Part shown: positions 43,181 through 52,527 of the stretch, piece by piece
Numbering within the stretch: position 1 is the first letter of the stretch
How the letters are laid out: each line of letters opens with the position of its first letter
From: Dyadobacter sp. LHD-138
GTDB lineage: Bacteria; Bacteroidota; Bacteroidia; Cytophagales; Spirosomataceae
NCBI RefSeq assembly: GCF_030929615.1
Contig: NZ_JAVFVU010000013.1
Location: 159,553-223,552, forward strand
Direction: 5' to 3'
DNA: 64,000 nt
Notes under the pieces: model-generated
What the model was told of the DNA's origin: nothing
Seen by the model: the letters and a program-made list of their open reading frames with translations, nothing else
Database searches by the model: none
Translations under genes and position numbers: made by a program

Positions 43181-43317
43181 AATCAATTCTTTACAGAGCA
43201 TCTAAATCCTGATTTACAGGGGCCTAACTTCAAGATTACATTTCCGGGTAAATACCATTGTTTAACATCCAGCAGACATTTTTTCAGGCAGCCGCAATTT
43301 TGATTTCTTTAAATAAA

Positions 43318-43346
43318 TTTGCTTAATCGATTAAACAATAGATTTT
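43318..43346 (+). promoter_or_regulatory. LacI operator 2 and promoter-like site upstream of susC-1
   Basis: GCTTAATCGATTAAAC (43321-43336) differs from operator 1 by one base. TTTG (43318-43321) abuts it and TAGATTTT (43339-43346) follows, so it sits inside a probable promoter about 165 bp from operator 1. Two spaced sites would allow DNA looping by a LacI tetramer or pair of dimers. Confidence 0.75.
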
Positions 43347-43773
43347 CATTTAAAATAATGTTTTGGCTGAAAATTCGTGTTTTGGAAGGAATCGTATGTA
43401 TCAATAATATTTGATGGCTAATCAATGGAAAAAATAATGGCAGACTATATTTTTTAGCGTTAGATCTGAAATTGCATTTCAATCCTTAAATGACCGGCTT
43501 CTTAGTGTGGCCATACCGGAACAACTCGCCGGGCGGAATCTCTTTGCGTATATATATTAACGTTTTTTTTTGAACGATCCTTTCGATGGATGTAAGCACG
43601 TAATAATTTTCGGTTTTCTGAATACAATGTGGCTTAAAAATGCCGGGTTCCCGGTTATCAGGATAAGACTTTGAGTTTTGTGGTGGCGAAGACTTATGCT
43701 TTGGTAATAAGAATGTCCGGATGATTCCGACAATACCAATGAATCTGTATCTAACCCAATAGCCCCTTAACGT

Positions 43774-46700
43774 ATGAAAAAACATGTAACATTTCTTTTA
43801 TTGTTTGGGCTCAGTCAGTTTTCTGTTTTTGCCCAAAACAAAATCACCGGAAAGGTAACAACGCCGGATGGACAGGCGCTTCCGGGGGTGAATGTCCAGG
43901 TCAGCGGTACTACGCATGGAACAGCCACAGATGTGGAAGGGAAGTATGTCCTTAACGCCGCCAGTGAGGCCACCCTCGTTTTTTCTTACATTGGCTATGT
44001 TAGTCAGACAATTAGGGTTGATAATCGGTCGGTTATCGACATTGTGCTGGAACTGGAATCTAAAAATTTATCCGAAGTTGTCGTTACGGCCTTGGGTATC
44101 AAAAGAGAAGCGAAAACGTTGGGTTATGCAACGGCAACGGTAAATGCGGACCAGATTTCAACCAACCGTTCTCCCAATGTGATGAGTTCTTTGCAAGGGA
44201 AAATGGCAGGTGTCAATATCTCTACACTTTCTACCGGGCCTGCCGGAACGGCCAAAATCCGTATTCGTGGACAGTCGTCTTTTAGCGGACAAAACAGCCC
44301 TTTGATCGTAATCAATGGTGTTCCCGTTGATAATTCCAACTACGCCGGTGGCGGAGATTATAGTACGCGTGCCGCGAATAGTTCGGATGGTGGTGATGGT
44401 CTTTCAAGCATCAATCCTGATGATATCGAGTCAATGACGGTTTTAAAAGGGGCCACGGCCGCGGCACTTTATGGCTCCCGTGCAAAGGATGGCGTGGTAA
44501 TGATCACCACCAAAAGCCGGGGAACGGGCAAAGGACTCGGCCTGGATTATAACATGAATTTCACGACGGATACGCCGTTGGATTACACTGATTTTCAATA
44601 CGAATATGGGCAGGGAGAGGGCGGCATTCGTCCGACAACGGCCAATCCGACATCGGGGGTATGGAGTTTCGGAGAGAAGTTTCAGCCGGGGATGAAACAG
44701 ATATTGTTTGATCATGAGGAATATCCATACGAGCCTGTCTTTAACCGGGTGCGTAAATTTTACAATGTGGCGACAAATCTCACCAACACCATTACGGTCT
44801 CGAATAATGGACCGAACGGAGGTTTTAGCATGTCGCTTGCCAATACGGACAACAAAGGTATCGTCCCCAATTCCAAATTTAACAGGAAGACGGTAAACAT
44901 TGGTTTTGTTCAAAATATTTCCAAGCGTTTGACAGCCAGTGGAAATATAAATTATTCCAAAGAAAAAAATACCAATCCGCCGCAAATAGATGCACAGGAT
45001 TTTGCAACGCCCACCGTCATATTCACGCTCGCCAACTCGATGCCTTTTGACGCGCTGGAAAAAAATCAAACACATGCCAATGGCGACGAATTTGTTTTTT
45101 CAAGATTTCTGGTGCGCAACAATCCATATTATTCGGTCAATAAACATGTGGAAAATATCACACGTGACAGGTTATTCGGCAATGTTGCGCTGAAATATCA
45201 GTTTACCAGCTGGCTTTATTTACAAGGTCGTATTGCCCAGGATTTTTATGTCCGTAATCAGGATTATAACATTCCCAACGGATATGCGCCGATTGCCAAA
45301 GCGCCGGTAGGATTTGTAAATGGCTCTTTTACCCAGGACGTCCGCAGAAATACAGAACGAAACCTTGATTTTATTCTTGGCGGGAACCATACTTTTGGCT
45401 CCATCGGGCTGGATGTTACGCTGGGAGGCAACCAGCGTTATGCGAGAAACGATTATAATAGTGTTACCGTACAGGACTTTATCCAGCCAGGCCTGTATAC
45501 GGTCATGAACGGACGGGTAAAAAATCCGCTTTATAGTTTATCAGAAAAGAAGATTAATTCACTCTACGGCGCTGCCACGATTTCATACAAGGAGTTTCTT
45601 TACCTGAACGTTACGGCCAGAAATGACTGGTTTTCAACACTGGCCCCGCAAAACCGCAGTATTTTATATCCTTCGGTAACGGCGAGTTTTATCTTTTCCC
45701 AGGCGTTTTCAAACCTACCTTCCTGGATCAGTTTTGGAAAACTAAGAGGTGCTTATGCACAGGTGGGATCGGACAATGTACTGCCTTATTCGAACGCATT
45801 GTATTATGGCATAGACAATAATCTTTTTCCCAATCCATCAGGGCAGACGGTGCCGGTTGGCGGGATCAATGCCGCTACGGTACCCAATAAAAATCTGAGG
45901 CCGCTGCGGGTGAAGGAAGCGGAAGGTGGTATTGAAATGAAATTGTTCAACAATATGCTCGGTTTTGATTTTACCTATTATCACAAAACGACAGACGATC
46001 AGATACTTGCCGCGCAGATTTCCGATGCTTCGTCGTACACAAATCAGTTGATCAATGTCGGAAGAAGCAGGAATCAGGGCATGGAATTGTTGCTGACCGG
46101 CTCACCTGTCAATACAAATGCTTTTCGCTGGGATGTGAGTTTTAATGCTTCTTACAACACTTCCAAAGTGTTAAAGCTCGGTTTGGCGGATAAGGATACC
46201 GTGATTACAGTTGGTGGCGGCGGCGGGCGAACGCTCAATGAAGTGGTTGGAAAACCCATCGGTCAGCTGTACACTTTTACGTATCTGAGAGATGTGCAGG
46301 GCAGACAGGTTTTTGACAAAAACAGCGGCTTACCCATGCGGAACAATACGTTGAAAAATGTCGGAAATGCGCTGCCGAAATATTTTGGCGGTATTACCAA
46401 CACATTCACATACAAGGGCATTATGCTGTCGACGCTGATTGATTTCAAGCTGGGTTACAAAATGATTGCCGGCCGGAATATCAATTATATGCGGCATGGA
46501 TTGTCAAAAAGGACATTGCCGGGACGTGCAGAAGGTTATGTGATTGGCAACGGTGTTAATCCGGATGGGGAAATCAATAAAACAAAATCGGCGGTTCAGC
46601 CTTTTTACGAGTCGGTTAATCCGCTGGGGATCAACGAGGACTTTGTGTCCAATGCAGGTTTCTTGAAATTACGCCAGATTACGCTGAGTTATGATTTTGG

Positions 46701-46902
46701 GAAGTTGCTGCCACAGGACTGGTTTATCAGGGGTTTGCGGTTAAGCGCGGTTGCCAACAATGTGCTGATTATTAAAAAATGGACTGAAAATATGGATCCC
46801 GAAGAGGTTTTGAATTCTTCGGATAACGCGGCCGGACTGGATTTCTGGCCGGGTCTGCCACCAACGAGGAGTATCGGGTTTAACCTGAATATCAGATTTT
46901 GA
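43774..46902 (+). CDS. SusC/RagA-family TonB-linked outer-membrane transporter, pair 1
   Basis: The 1042-residue protein has a signal peptide ending FAQ. The carboxypeptidase-regulatory-like domain reads KITGKVTTPDGQALPGVNVQ, and the SusC plug signature is present (LSEVVVTALGIKREAKTLGY, later KIRIRGQSSFSGQNSPLIVI and MTVLKGATAAALYGSRAKDG). A long barrel ends RSIGFNLNIRF. It imports an oligosaccharide or related ligand through the outer membrane together with the SusD protein that follows after 43 nt. Two LacI operators lie upstream, so expression is probably induced by a pathway intermediate. Confidence 0.95.
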   Translation: MKKHVTFLLLFGLSQFSVFAQNKITGKVTTPDGQALPGVNVQVSGTTHGTATDVEGKYVLNAASEATLVFSYIGYVSQTIRVDNRSVIDIVLELESKNLSEVVVTALGIKREAKTLGYATATVNADQISTNRSPNVMSSLQGKMAGVNISTLSTGPAGTAKIRIRGQSSFSGQNSPLIVINGVPVDNSNYAGGGDYSTRAANSSDGGDGLSSINPDDIESMTVLKGATAAALYGSRAKDGVVMITTKSRGTGKGLGLDYNMNFTTDTPLDYTDFQYEYGQGEGGIRPTTANPTSGVWSFGEKFQPGMKQILFDHEEYPYEPVFNRVRKFYNVATNLTNTITVSNNGPNGGFSMSLANTDNKGIVPNSKFNRKTVNIGFVQNISKRLTASGNINYSKEKNTNPPQIDAQDFATPTVIFTLANSMPFDALEKNQTHANGDEFVFSRFLVRNNPYYSVNKHVENITRDRLFGNVALKYQFTSWLYLQGRIAQDFYVRNQDYNIPNGYAPIAKAPVGFVNGSFTQDVRRNTERNLDFILGGNHTFGSIGLDVTLGGNQRYARNDYNSVTVQDFIQPGLYTVMNGRVKNPLYSLSEKKINSLYGAATISYKEFLYLNVTARNDWFSTLAPQNRSILYPSVTASFIFSQAFSNLPSWISFGKLRGAYAQVGSDNVLPYSNALYYGIDNNLFPNPSGQTVPVGGINAATVPNKNLRPLRVKEAEGGIEMKLFNNMLGFDFTYYHKTTDDQILAAQISDASSYTNQLINVGRSRNQGMELLLTGSPVNTNAFRWDVSFNASYNTSKVLKLGLADKDTVITVGGGGGRTLNEVVGKPIGQLYTFTYLRDVQGRQVFDKNSGLPMRNNTLKNVGNALPKYFGGITNTFTYKGIMLSTLIDFKLGYKMIAGRNINYMRHGLSKRTLPGRAEGYVIGNGVNPDGEINKTKSAVQPFYESVNPLGINEDFVSNAGFLKLRQITLSYDFGKLLPQDWFIRGLRLSAVANNVLIIKKWTENMDPEEVLNSSDNAAGLDFWPGLPPTRSIGFNLNIRF

Positions 46903-46945
46903 CGGATACATCTGTATGATTTTCAAAACATTAAAATTTGAAGAA

Positions 46946-48487
46946 ATGAAAACGAGAACCTTATATATTCTTGGATTACTGATCGTTATCAATCTGTTTT
47001 CGGCCTGCGACAAGGATTTCGACGAAATCAATACAAACAAAGTTGACCCGACCTCGCTCGCGCCTACTTTTGTCATGAACAAGGCTATCATCAGCACCAC
47101 CTATCTCGATGGCGTGAGTACGCTGGGTATGTTATATTATAATTTTGGTATTGTGCAACAAGTAATTACACCTTATGGAAGTTCGTTGTCGGGCGGGAAT
47201 TACAACCAGTTTAACAATGCCAATACGCCGCTTGTCTGGGTGAATTTTTACAGAAATGTGATAAAACAAATCGTCGCCGTTGTTAACCAGACCAAGGAGG
47301 ACCCTGCACAGAAAAATACCTACAACGCCGCCCGGATCTGGAAGGCTTATGCGTTTATGATTTTGACCGATACGTACGGAGATGTTCCTTATTTTGAAGC
47401 CGGACAAGGTTATATCAATGAAGTGATCCGTCCAAAATATGATGCGCAGGAGGCCATTTACAAAGACATCCTGAAAGAACTTGAAGAGGCGTCAACAGCG
47501 CTGGATATTACACAACCAGCGGTAACAACGGATATTTTGTATGGAGGAAATGTTTCAAAATGGAAGAAACTGGGTTATTCACTGATGTTACGGGCGGGTA
47601 TGCGTTTGTCAAAAGTGGATCCTGCAACCGCTAAAACCTATGTCACAAAGGCAGTCACAGGCGGATTGTTTGAATCCAATGCTGATAATTCGTTGATCCG
47701 TCACACGGCGATTTGGAACAATTATATTGCCAATCATTTGGCGGCCAGAGAGAAGACCAATTTTTATCTGGCAGCGCCCTTTGTGAATTACCTGAAAGAC
47801 AATAATGACCCGCGCCTGCCGGTTTTTTCGGTGCGTTATGTGGGGGCGAAAGGAGGGCCGGAACAGGTTCCAGCCCGTGCCAGTTCTGACCCGAAAGTAC
47901 AGATTGGGATGCCCATGGGCTATAACGATGTGACGATCAACACCGTGCTTGCGCAAAATGGGGTGGTGAGTTTATGGGATTTTACACAAATTAACCTGTC
48001 AACCGTTTTGAAATTGGATGCACCGGAATTTCATGTGACCTATGCAGAAAACCAGTTGCTGTTAGCCGAAGCGGCCTTTCGGGGCTGGATTACGGGCGAG
48101 GTGGCAATTTATTATACCAAGGGTATCAGGGCAAATCTGGAACAAATGGCTCTTTATGATGCAAGTGCTGCAATTAAAGAAGATGCGATCCTGGCTTATC
48201 TGGAGGCGCATCCGTTGACGATAGGCAAAGAGCTGGAGTTGATCAACACGCAATATTGGGTGGCAACTTTCTTGGACGGGAGCGAGTGTTTTGCCAATTT
48301 CCGGAGAAGCGGATTTCCGGCTTTGAAGAAAAATCCATATCCCGGATCCGAAATCAAGGAAGATTTTATCCGCCGCCTGCCTTATCCCGACAGCGAGATT
48401 ATTGCAAACCTGCAAAATGTGAATGAGGCCATCGCGCGTCAGGGAGCAAACGACTTAAATACCCGAGTCTGGTGGGACAAAAAATAG
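46946..48487 (+). CDS. SusD-like surface lipoprotein, pair 1 (SusD-like_2 type)
   Basis: I choose 46946 (MKTRTLYILGLLIVINLFSAC) over the ATG ten codons upstream because it starts the lipoprotein signal; C21 is the lipid site. CDKDF directly after it resembles an acidic surface-export signal. The 513-residue helical protein (VDPTSLAPTFVMNKAI, then AARIWKAYAFMILTDTYGDV) has TPR-like repeats and the SusD/RagB C-terminal region. It caps the SusC barrel and binds the glycan or sugar ligand at the surface. Confidence 0.93.
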   Translation: MKTRTLYILGLLIVINLFSACDKDFDEINTNKVDPTSLAPTFVMNKAIISTTYLDGVSTLGMLYYNFGIVQQVITPYGSSLSGGNYNQFNNANTPLVWVNFYRNVIKQIVAVVNQTKEDPAQKNTYNAARIWKAYAFMILTDTYGDVPYFEAGQGYINEVIRPKYDAQEAIYKDILKELEEASTALDITQPAVTTDILYGGNVSKWKKLGYSLMLRAGMRLSKVDPATAKTYVTKAVTGGLFESNADNSLIRHTAIWNNYIANHLAAREKTNFYLAAPFVNYLKDNNDPRLPVFSVRYVGAKGGPEQVPARASSDPKVQIGMPMGYNDVTINTVLAQNGVVSLWDFTQINLSTVLKLDAPEFHVTYAENQLLLAEAAFRGWITGEVAIYYTKGIRANLEQMALYDASAAIKEDAILAYLEAHPLTIGKELELINTQYWVATFLDGSECFANFRRSGFPALKKNPYPGSEIKEDFIRRLPYPDSEIIANLQNVNEAIARQGANDLNTRVWWDKK

Positions 48488-48549
48488 GAGAGGCCGAAAG
48501 CCAGTTGCCAGCAGTAAAAAGAATATTTACTCACTTACCATGAAAGTTT

Positions 48550-49905
48550 ATGAATAAAACTGATTATAGCCGTCGTGACACCATGAAAATGCTGGGATTA
48601 AGTTCTTCGGCAGGATTATTGGGACTATTTGGAGGTGTTTCAAATGCCGAGGCGCGGGAGGCAAAAGGTACGCCCGAATATGCCAAAGCCATGAAACCGG
48701 TAAAAATTACAAGCGTGCGCGCGATTGCAACGGCACCGCAGGGGTCCAATCTGATCGTTGTGAAAGTAGAAACTTCGGAGCCCGGTTTGTATGGCCTGGG
48801 CTGTGCCACATTTACACAAAGAGCGGCTGTCGTGGTTGTGGCCATCAATACCTATCTCAACGAATTTTGTGTTGGCAAGGACGTGGATAATATTGAAGAT
48901 ATGTGGCAAAGCGCCTATGTCAGCTCCTATTGGCGGAACGGTCCTACGCTGAATAATGCCCTGAGCGGCCTGGATCAGGCACTTTGGGATATCAAAGGCA
49001 AGCGGGCGGGCATGCCTGTTTTTCAGTTATTGGGCGGAAAATCGCGCTTTGCCATTCCATGTTACACACACGCAAATGGCAAAACACCGGAAGAAACCGT
49101 CGAAAGCGTAAAGAAAATTCAGGAACAAGGTTACAAATATATCCGTATTCAGCAGGGAGGTTATGGCGCGGTGGGCAGCACGGAGCAAAAACCTGATTTT
49201 AAAGTGGCTGGGTTTGGCGGGGAAACGGATAATTTTATGAACGAGCGGCTGTATCTGAAATCTGTTCCAAAATTGTTTGAGACAGTGCGGAAGGGTTGTG
49301 GCGATGAGGTGGAATTGCTTCACGACATCCACGAACGGGTGCAGCCGATGGATGCAATTAACATGATCAAACGACTGGAAGAGTTTCGTCCGTTTTTTAT
49401 TGAAGATCCATTTTCACCGGAAAACATGAAGTGGTTCAAGCAGTTGCGTGCCAGTACCACCGTGCCGTTGGCGATGGGCGAGCTGTTCAATAACATCAAT
49501 GAATTTCTGGAACCGATGGCGAATCAATGGTTTGACTATATCCGGATTCACGTGTCACAAATAGGAGGGATCACGCCGGCCATGAAAGTAGCCCGTTTGG
49601 GCGAATGGTTTAATGTGAAAACGGCCTGGCATGGTCCTGGCGATGTTTCTCCCGTGGGTCATGCTGCACACGCACACATCGATCTTGCCGTCTGGAATTT
49701 CGGGATTCAGGAAGCGGTACAATTTAATCAGAAAATGCTCGACGTATTTTCCGGCTGTCCAACGATGAAAAACGGATACATGTCGGTCAACGAAGTCCCG
49801 GGGCTAGGCGTGGATATCAACGAAAAAGAGGCTGCAAAATATCCGATCGGTACAAAATCAAACTGGCAGGTCCGTAAGTTTGACGGGACGATCATTCGGC
49901 CATAG
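48550..49905 (+). CDS. Tat-signal enolase-superfamily sugar-acid dehydratase, ManD-like
   Basis: This 451-residue protein starts with NKTDYSRRDTMKMLGLSSSA, a plausible twin-arginine signal. The enolase fold follows with a capping domain and barrel: RNGPTLNNALSGLDQALWDI, LLHDIHERVQPMDAI (metal ligand region), FFIEDPFSPENM and MGELFNN. RIHVSQIGGITPAMKVARL and KTAWHGPGDVSPVGHAAHAH complete the barrel. The pattern is that of the mannonate/gluconate dehydratase (ManD/RspA) subgroup, which converts D-mannonate or D-gluconate to 2-keto-3-deoxy-gluconate. It lies 62 nt after susD-1 and is probably in that LacI-controlled operon. Export to the periplasm is unusual for this family. Confidence 0.87.
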   Translation: MNKTDYSRRDTMKMLGLSSSAGLLGLFGGVSNAEAREAKGTPEYAKAMKPVKITSVRAIATAPQGSNLIVVKVETSEPGLYGLGCATFTQRAAVVVVAINTYLNEFCVGKDVDNIEDMWQSAYVSSYWRNGPTLNNALSGLDQALWDIKGKRAGMPVFQLLGGKSRFAIPCYTHANGKTPEETVESVKKIQEQGYKYIRIQQGGYGAVGSTEQKPDFKVAGFGGETDNFMNERLYLKSVPKLFETVRKGCGDEVELLHDIHERVQPMDAINMIKRLEEFRPFFIEDPFSPENMKWFKQLRASTTVPLAMGELFNNINEFLEPMANQWFDYIRIHVSQIGGITPAMKVARLGEWFNVKTAWHGPGDVSPVGHAAHAHIDLAVWNFGIQEAVQFNQKMLDVFSGCPTMKNGYMSVNEVPGLGVDINEKEAAKYPIGTKSNWQVRKFDGTIIRP

Positions 49906-49910
49906 CAAAA

Positions 49911-49949
49911 AAGCGCCATCGTCTGACGGAAAATCAGTTGGTGGCGCTT
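49911..49949 (+). terminator. Terminator-like hairpin after the ManD-like gene
   Basis: AAGCGCCAT (49911-49919) pairs with GTGGCGCTT (49941-49949, one G-T wobble), with an inner CTGA/TCAG stem. ACGTTTTGATT follows, a weak T tract. Confidence 0.6.
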
Positions 49950-50066
49950 ACGTTTTGATTATCATGAAGTTGTCATTTGTGTTTATTTAAAGGGTAATGA
50001 GTCTTGTAGAATTAATTTATTATTTTTCTTTGAAAAAATGTAAAATTAATTCATCGAATATTTTTT

Positions 50067-50094
50067 TTTGTTTAATCGATTAAACTTATATTTG
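50067..50094 (+). promoter_or_regulatory. lacI promoter with perfect LacI operator
   Basis: TTTG (50067-50070) and TATATTTG (50087-50094) bracket GTTTAATCGATTAAAC (50070-50085). The palindrome fills the -33/-7 spacer. The start codon lies 23 nt beyond the -7 box, so the regulator should repress itself. Confidence 0.85.
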
Positions 50095-50117
50095 ATACGC
50101 TTTTAAAGTTGTACCCA

Positions 50118-51161
50118 ATGAATGCCAAAAAGATTTCCTTAAAGGATATAGCTTCAAAAGCAGGTGTTTCTACGGCGCTTGTATCTTATGTTTTGAATGG
50201 TAAAGAAAAGGAAAGCAGGGTTGGGCATGAGATTGCAAAGAAAATAAAGGAAATAGCCAGGGAGCTGAATTATCAGCCGAATCACCTGGCTAAGAGTTTG
50301 AGAAGCGGTAAAACGCATACGATTGGTCTTGTTATCGCAGATATATCCAATCCCTTTTTTGCCAACATTGCACGCGTGGTAGAAGATGAAGCGAAAAAAA
50401 GCGGATATACAGTCATTATTGGAAGTTCAGACGAAAAGGCCGAGAAAGCCTGGGATTTGTTAAATGTACTGATTAACAGGCAGGTTGATGGCTTCATCAT
50501 TGTATCATCCGAACATTCGGAGTCGCATATTCATTACCTGAAAGAGCGGAATATTCCGTTTGTATTGCTGGACCGGCACTTTCCCGATTTGCAGACTGAT
50601 TTTGTCGCAACCAATAACTACAAGGCATCTTACGATGCAGGGGTTCATTTGATCAATGGCGGGTATGAGCGTATCGGCATTATTGCTTACCGTTCCGATA
50701 TGTATCACATGCAGGAACGTGTGCGGGGATATCAGCAGGCTTTGAAGGATCACAAGTTTGTTTTCAAAAATAACTGGTTGAAAGAAGTCAGATTTGAAAA
50801 TATAGAGCAAGAGGTGAAAACTGCAATTGATGAGATGACATCCACTGAAGATAAGGTTGACGCGATTATTTTTGCTACCTATGGTTTGGCAATCAACGGA
50901 TTAAAATATATAAATGAGTTAAAATTAAGGGTCCCGGATGATCTGGCCATTGTAAGTTTCGGACAGGCGGAGGTTTTTGATCTTTATTATTGTCCGATTA
51001 CCTATCTGAAACAGCCATTGGAGCTTTTAGGGAAAACCTCGGTAGAATTTTTGCTGGCGAAACTGAAAAATCCGGATGAAGGCATGAAACAGATCCTGAT
51101 GGAAGCAAAATTAATAGCCAGGGATTCGTCCATGGCAAAAACCTCCTCACCGGTGACCTGA
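50118..51161 (+). CDS. LacI-family transcription regulator of the sugar-acid locus
   Basis: The start at the ATG 50118 (MNAKKISLKDIASKAGVSTA) puts the helix-turn-helix at residues 5-27 in the normal LacI position; an upstream TTG at 50109 adds only three residues. The 347-residue protein continues with the hinge (NYQPNHLAKSLRSGKTHTIG) and a periplasmic-binding-type effector domain (ISNPFFANIARVVEDEAKK, later GGYERIGIIAYRSDM). The ATCGAT-centred palindrome at four sites in this locus matches LacI-type operators. The inducer is probably a sugar acid or its 2-keto-3-deoxy product; this is inferred from the surrounding enzymes. Confidence 0.92.
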   Translation: MNAKKISLKDIASKAGVSTALVSYVLNGKEKESRVGHEIAKKIKEIARELNYQPNHLAKSLRSGKTHTIGLVIADISNPFFANIARVVEDEAKKSGYTVIIGSSDEKAEKAWDLLNVLINRQVDGFIIVSSEHSESHIHYLKERNIPFVLLDRHFPDLQTDFVATNNYKASYDAGVHLINGGYERIGIIAYRSDMYHMQERVRGYQQALKDHKFVFKNNWLKEVRFENIEQEVKTAIDEMTSTEDKVDAIIFATYGLAINGLKYINELKLRVPDDLAIVSFGQAEVFDLYYCPITYLKQPLELLGKTSVEFLLAKLKNPDEGMKQILMEAKLIARDSSMAKTSSPVT

Positions 51162-51171
51162 TTTTTGTGAA

Positions 51172-51190
51172 TTTGCTTAATCGATTAATG
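51172..51190 (+). promoter_or_regulatory. LacI operator 4, before the DgoD-like gene
   Basis: TTTG (51172-51175) followed by GCTTAATCGATTAATG (51175-51190) keeps the central TTAATCGATTAA but has weaker outer bases. It lies 41 nt before the ATG at 51231. The -7 box is not clear. Confidence 0.65.
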
Positions 51191-51230
51191 CATATCTGAG
51201 TTACTATTCCTAAACCTAAAATTATTTCCG

Positions 51231-52472
51231 ATGCAAAGGAGAAATTTTATTAAATCTGCTGTTCTGGGCTCGGCTGCCGTTGTTGCGGGTTTTCCTTTTG
51301 AGAAAGCAGAAGCGGCCTCCAAATTGAAGATCACAAAAATAAGATATTACAGTGCGCCGGGTTATAACAAACCGCTGTTTAATCAGGCACGCGGCATTGT
51401 GGAAGTGGAAACGGACGGAGGAATCATTGGTATTGGCGAAGGAGGTTCCAAGGATATGATTGAACAATGCGCGCAGATGATCATCGGGGAGGACCCTTTC
51501 CGGATCGAGCATTTGTGGCAGTATGTTTACCGGGGGATGTTTTACCCGCCCGGCAGAGAAAAACTGCACGCGCTCGGCGCCATCGAGATGGCGTTGTGGG
51601 ATATTAAAGGAAAAGCATTGGGCGTGCCGGTTTATGAGTTATTGGGCGGAGCCACCCGTGACTATGTGGAGTGTTATGCAACCGGTTTCCGGGCATCCAA
51701 AGCCAAAACAGAAGAAGAACGTGCAAGGGATTGTATTGAAGCGGGGTTGCGGTCGTATCGTATAGGGCCTACCGGTGGTAACGGGGAGGAGCCTTTTGAC
51801 TTTTATGAGAATGTAAAAAAGACCATAGAATTTTGCAAGCGAATTGACGCCGCGGTGGGTGGAGGTGGCAAATGGGCCATCGATCTGCATACCCGTTTTG
51901 ACATGACGGATGGGTTAAAAATCTGCAATGCCATTGAAAATATGGAGCCGTATTTTGTAGAGGATATCGTCCGTTCGGAAAACCCGGGCGTGTACAAAAC
52001 GGTGAGGTCGATGACCAAAGTACCGATTGCCGTAGGGGAGCAGTTTGGAGATCGCTGGGATATTAACGAATTGATAGAAAACAGGTTAATCGATTATACA
52101 CGGGTGACTTTACCCAATACCGGCGGAATTGGCGAGTTCAAGAAAATTGCCAGCCTGTGCGAAACCCATTATGTGGGCATGATACCGCATTTCACGGGAC
52201 CGCTTTCTACTGCGGCACTGGTACACACATTGGGATCGAGCAGTCCGTACCGATGTCTGATGGAACTGGGCGGCGGTGAGCCTGAACGTCCGGCGTACTT
52301 TAACGAAGATTTTATAAACTTTAAAAACGGAAAGTTATATCTCAATCCGAGTCCTGGATTGGGTGTGAAATTTGATCCCGCCAAGGCAACTTTTGTAATG
52401 GAAGTGAAGGAAAAGACCAAATTCCCGCATCCTTATCTGAAAAGTCCGGACGGGGCGATTCACGGCTGGTGA
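51231..52472 (+). CDS. Tat-signal enolase-superfamily sugar-acid dehydratase, DgoD-like
   Basis: The 413-residue protein starts MQRRNFIKSAVLGSAAVVAG, a clear twin-arginine signal. It has LHALGAIEMALWDIKGKALG and VPVYELLGGATRDYVE, typical of the mandelate racemase/galactonate dehydratase group. The metal region WAIDLHTRFDM, then YFVEDIVRSENPG and VGEQFGDRWDI, and the C-terminal IPHFTGPLSTAALVHTLG complete the set. The HxxxD-type motifs fit an aldonate dehydratase acting on galactonate-like acids to give 2-keto-3-deoxy-galactonate. Downstream kinase and aldolase genes support this. Export is unusual for the family. Confidence 0.87.
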   Translation: MQRRNFIKSAVLGSAAVVAGFPFEKAEAASKLKITKIRYYSAPGYNKPLFNQARGIVEVETDGGIIGIGEGGSKDMIEQCAQMIIGEDPFRIEHLWQYVYRGMFYPPGREKLHALGAIEMALWDIKGKALGVPVYELLGGATRDYVECYATGFRASKAKTEEERARDCIEAGLRSYRIGPTGGNGEEPFDFYENVKKTIEFCKRIDAAVGGGGKWAIDLHTRFDMTDGLKICNAIENMEPYFVEDIVRSENPGVYKTVRSMTKVPIAVGEQFGDRWDINELIENRLIDYTRVTLPNTGGIGEFKKIASLCETHYVGMIPHFTGPLSTAALVHTLGSSSPYRCLMELGGGEPERPAYFNEDFINFKNGKLYLNPSPGLGVKFDPAKATFVMEVKEKTKFPHPYLKSPDGAIHGW

Positions 52473-52503
52473 TTTAAAAAAGTTTTAGTCAGGATCATTT
52501 TAT

Positions 52504-52527
52504 GCCTTGAATTTTCGGATTCAAGGC
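52504..52527. terminator. Hairpin between DgoD-like gene and susC-2
   Basis: GCCTTGAAT (52504-52512) and ATTCAAGGC (52519-52527) form a stem with a 6-nt loop. No T run follows, so this could be a weak terminator or an attenuator in the susC-2 leader. Confidence 0.45.

Larger units (their letters stand above)
42932..43773 (+). other. 842-nt intergenic leader before susC-1
   Basis: This gap separates the divergent cysteine desulfurase and SusC genes. It contains two LacI-type operator palindromes, a -7 box at 43173 and a second promoter-like site at 43318-43346. About 430 nt remain between the second operator and the SusC start, in which I see only AT-rich sequence, a few hairpins (GCCGGGTTCCCGGT) and no convincing small gene. 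Confidence 0.55.

Noticed and set aside
43486..43785. A 99-codon minus-strand frame upstream of susC-1
   Set aside because: It has no signal or domain, overlaps the susC-1 start and leader, and its composition does not look coding.
52084..52099. GGTTAATCGATTATAC inside the DgoD-like gene, resembling the LacI operator
   Set aside because: It lies in the middle of a coding region, has lost the outer palindrome bases and is explained by the codons for Leu-Ile-Asp-Tyr-Thr. I treat it as chance, though a weak internal site cannot be excluded.
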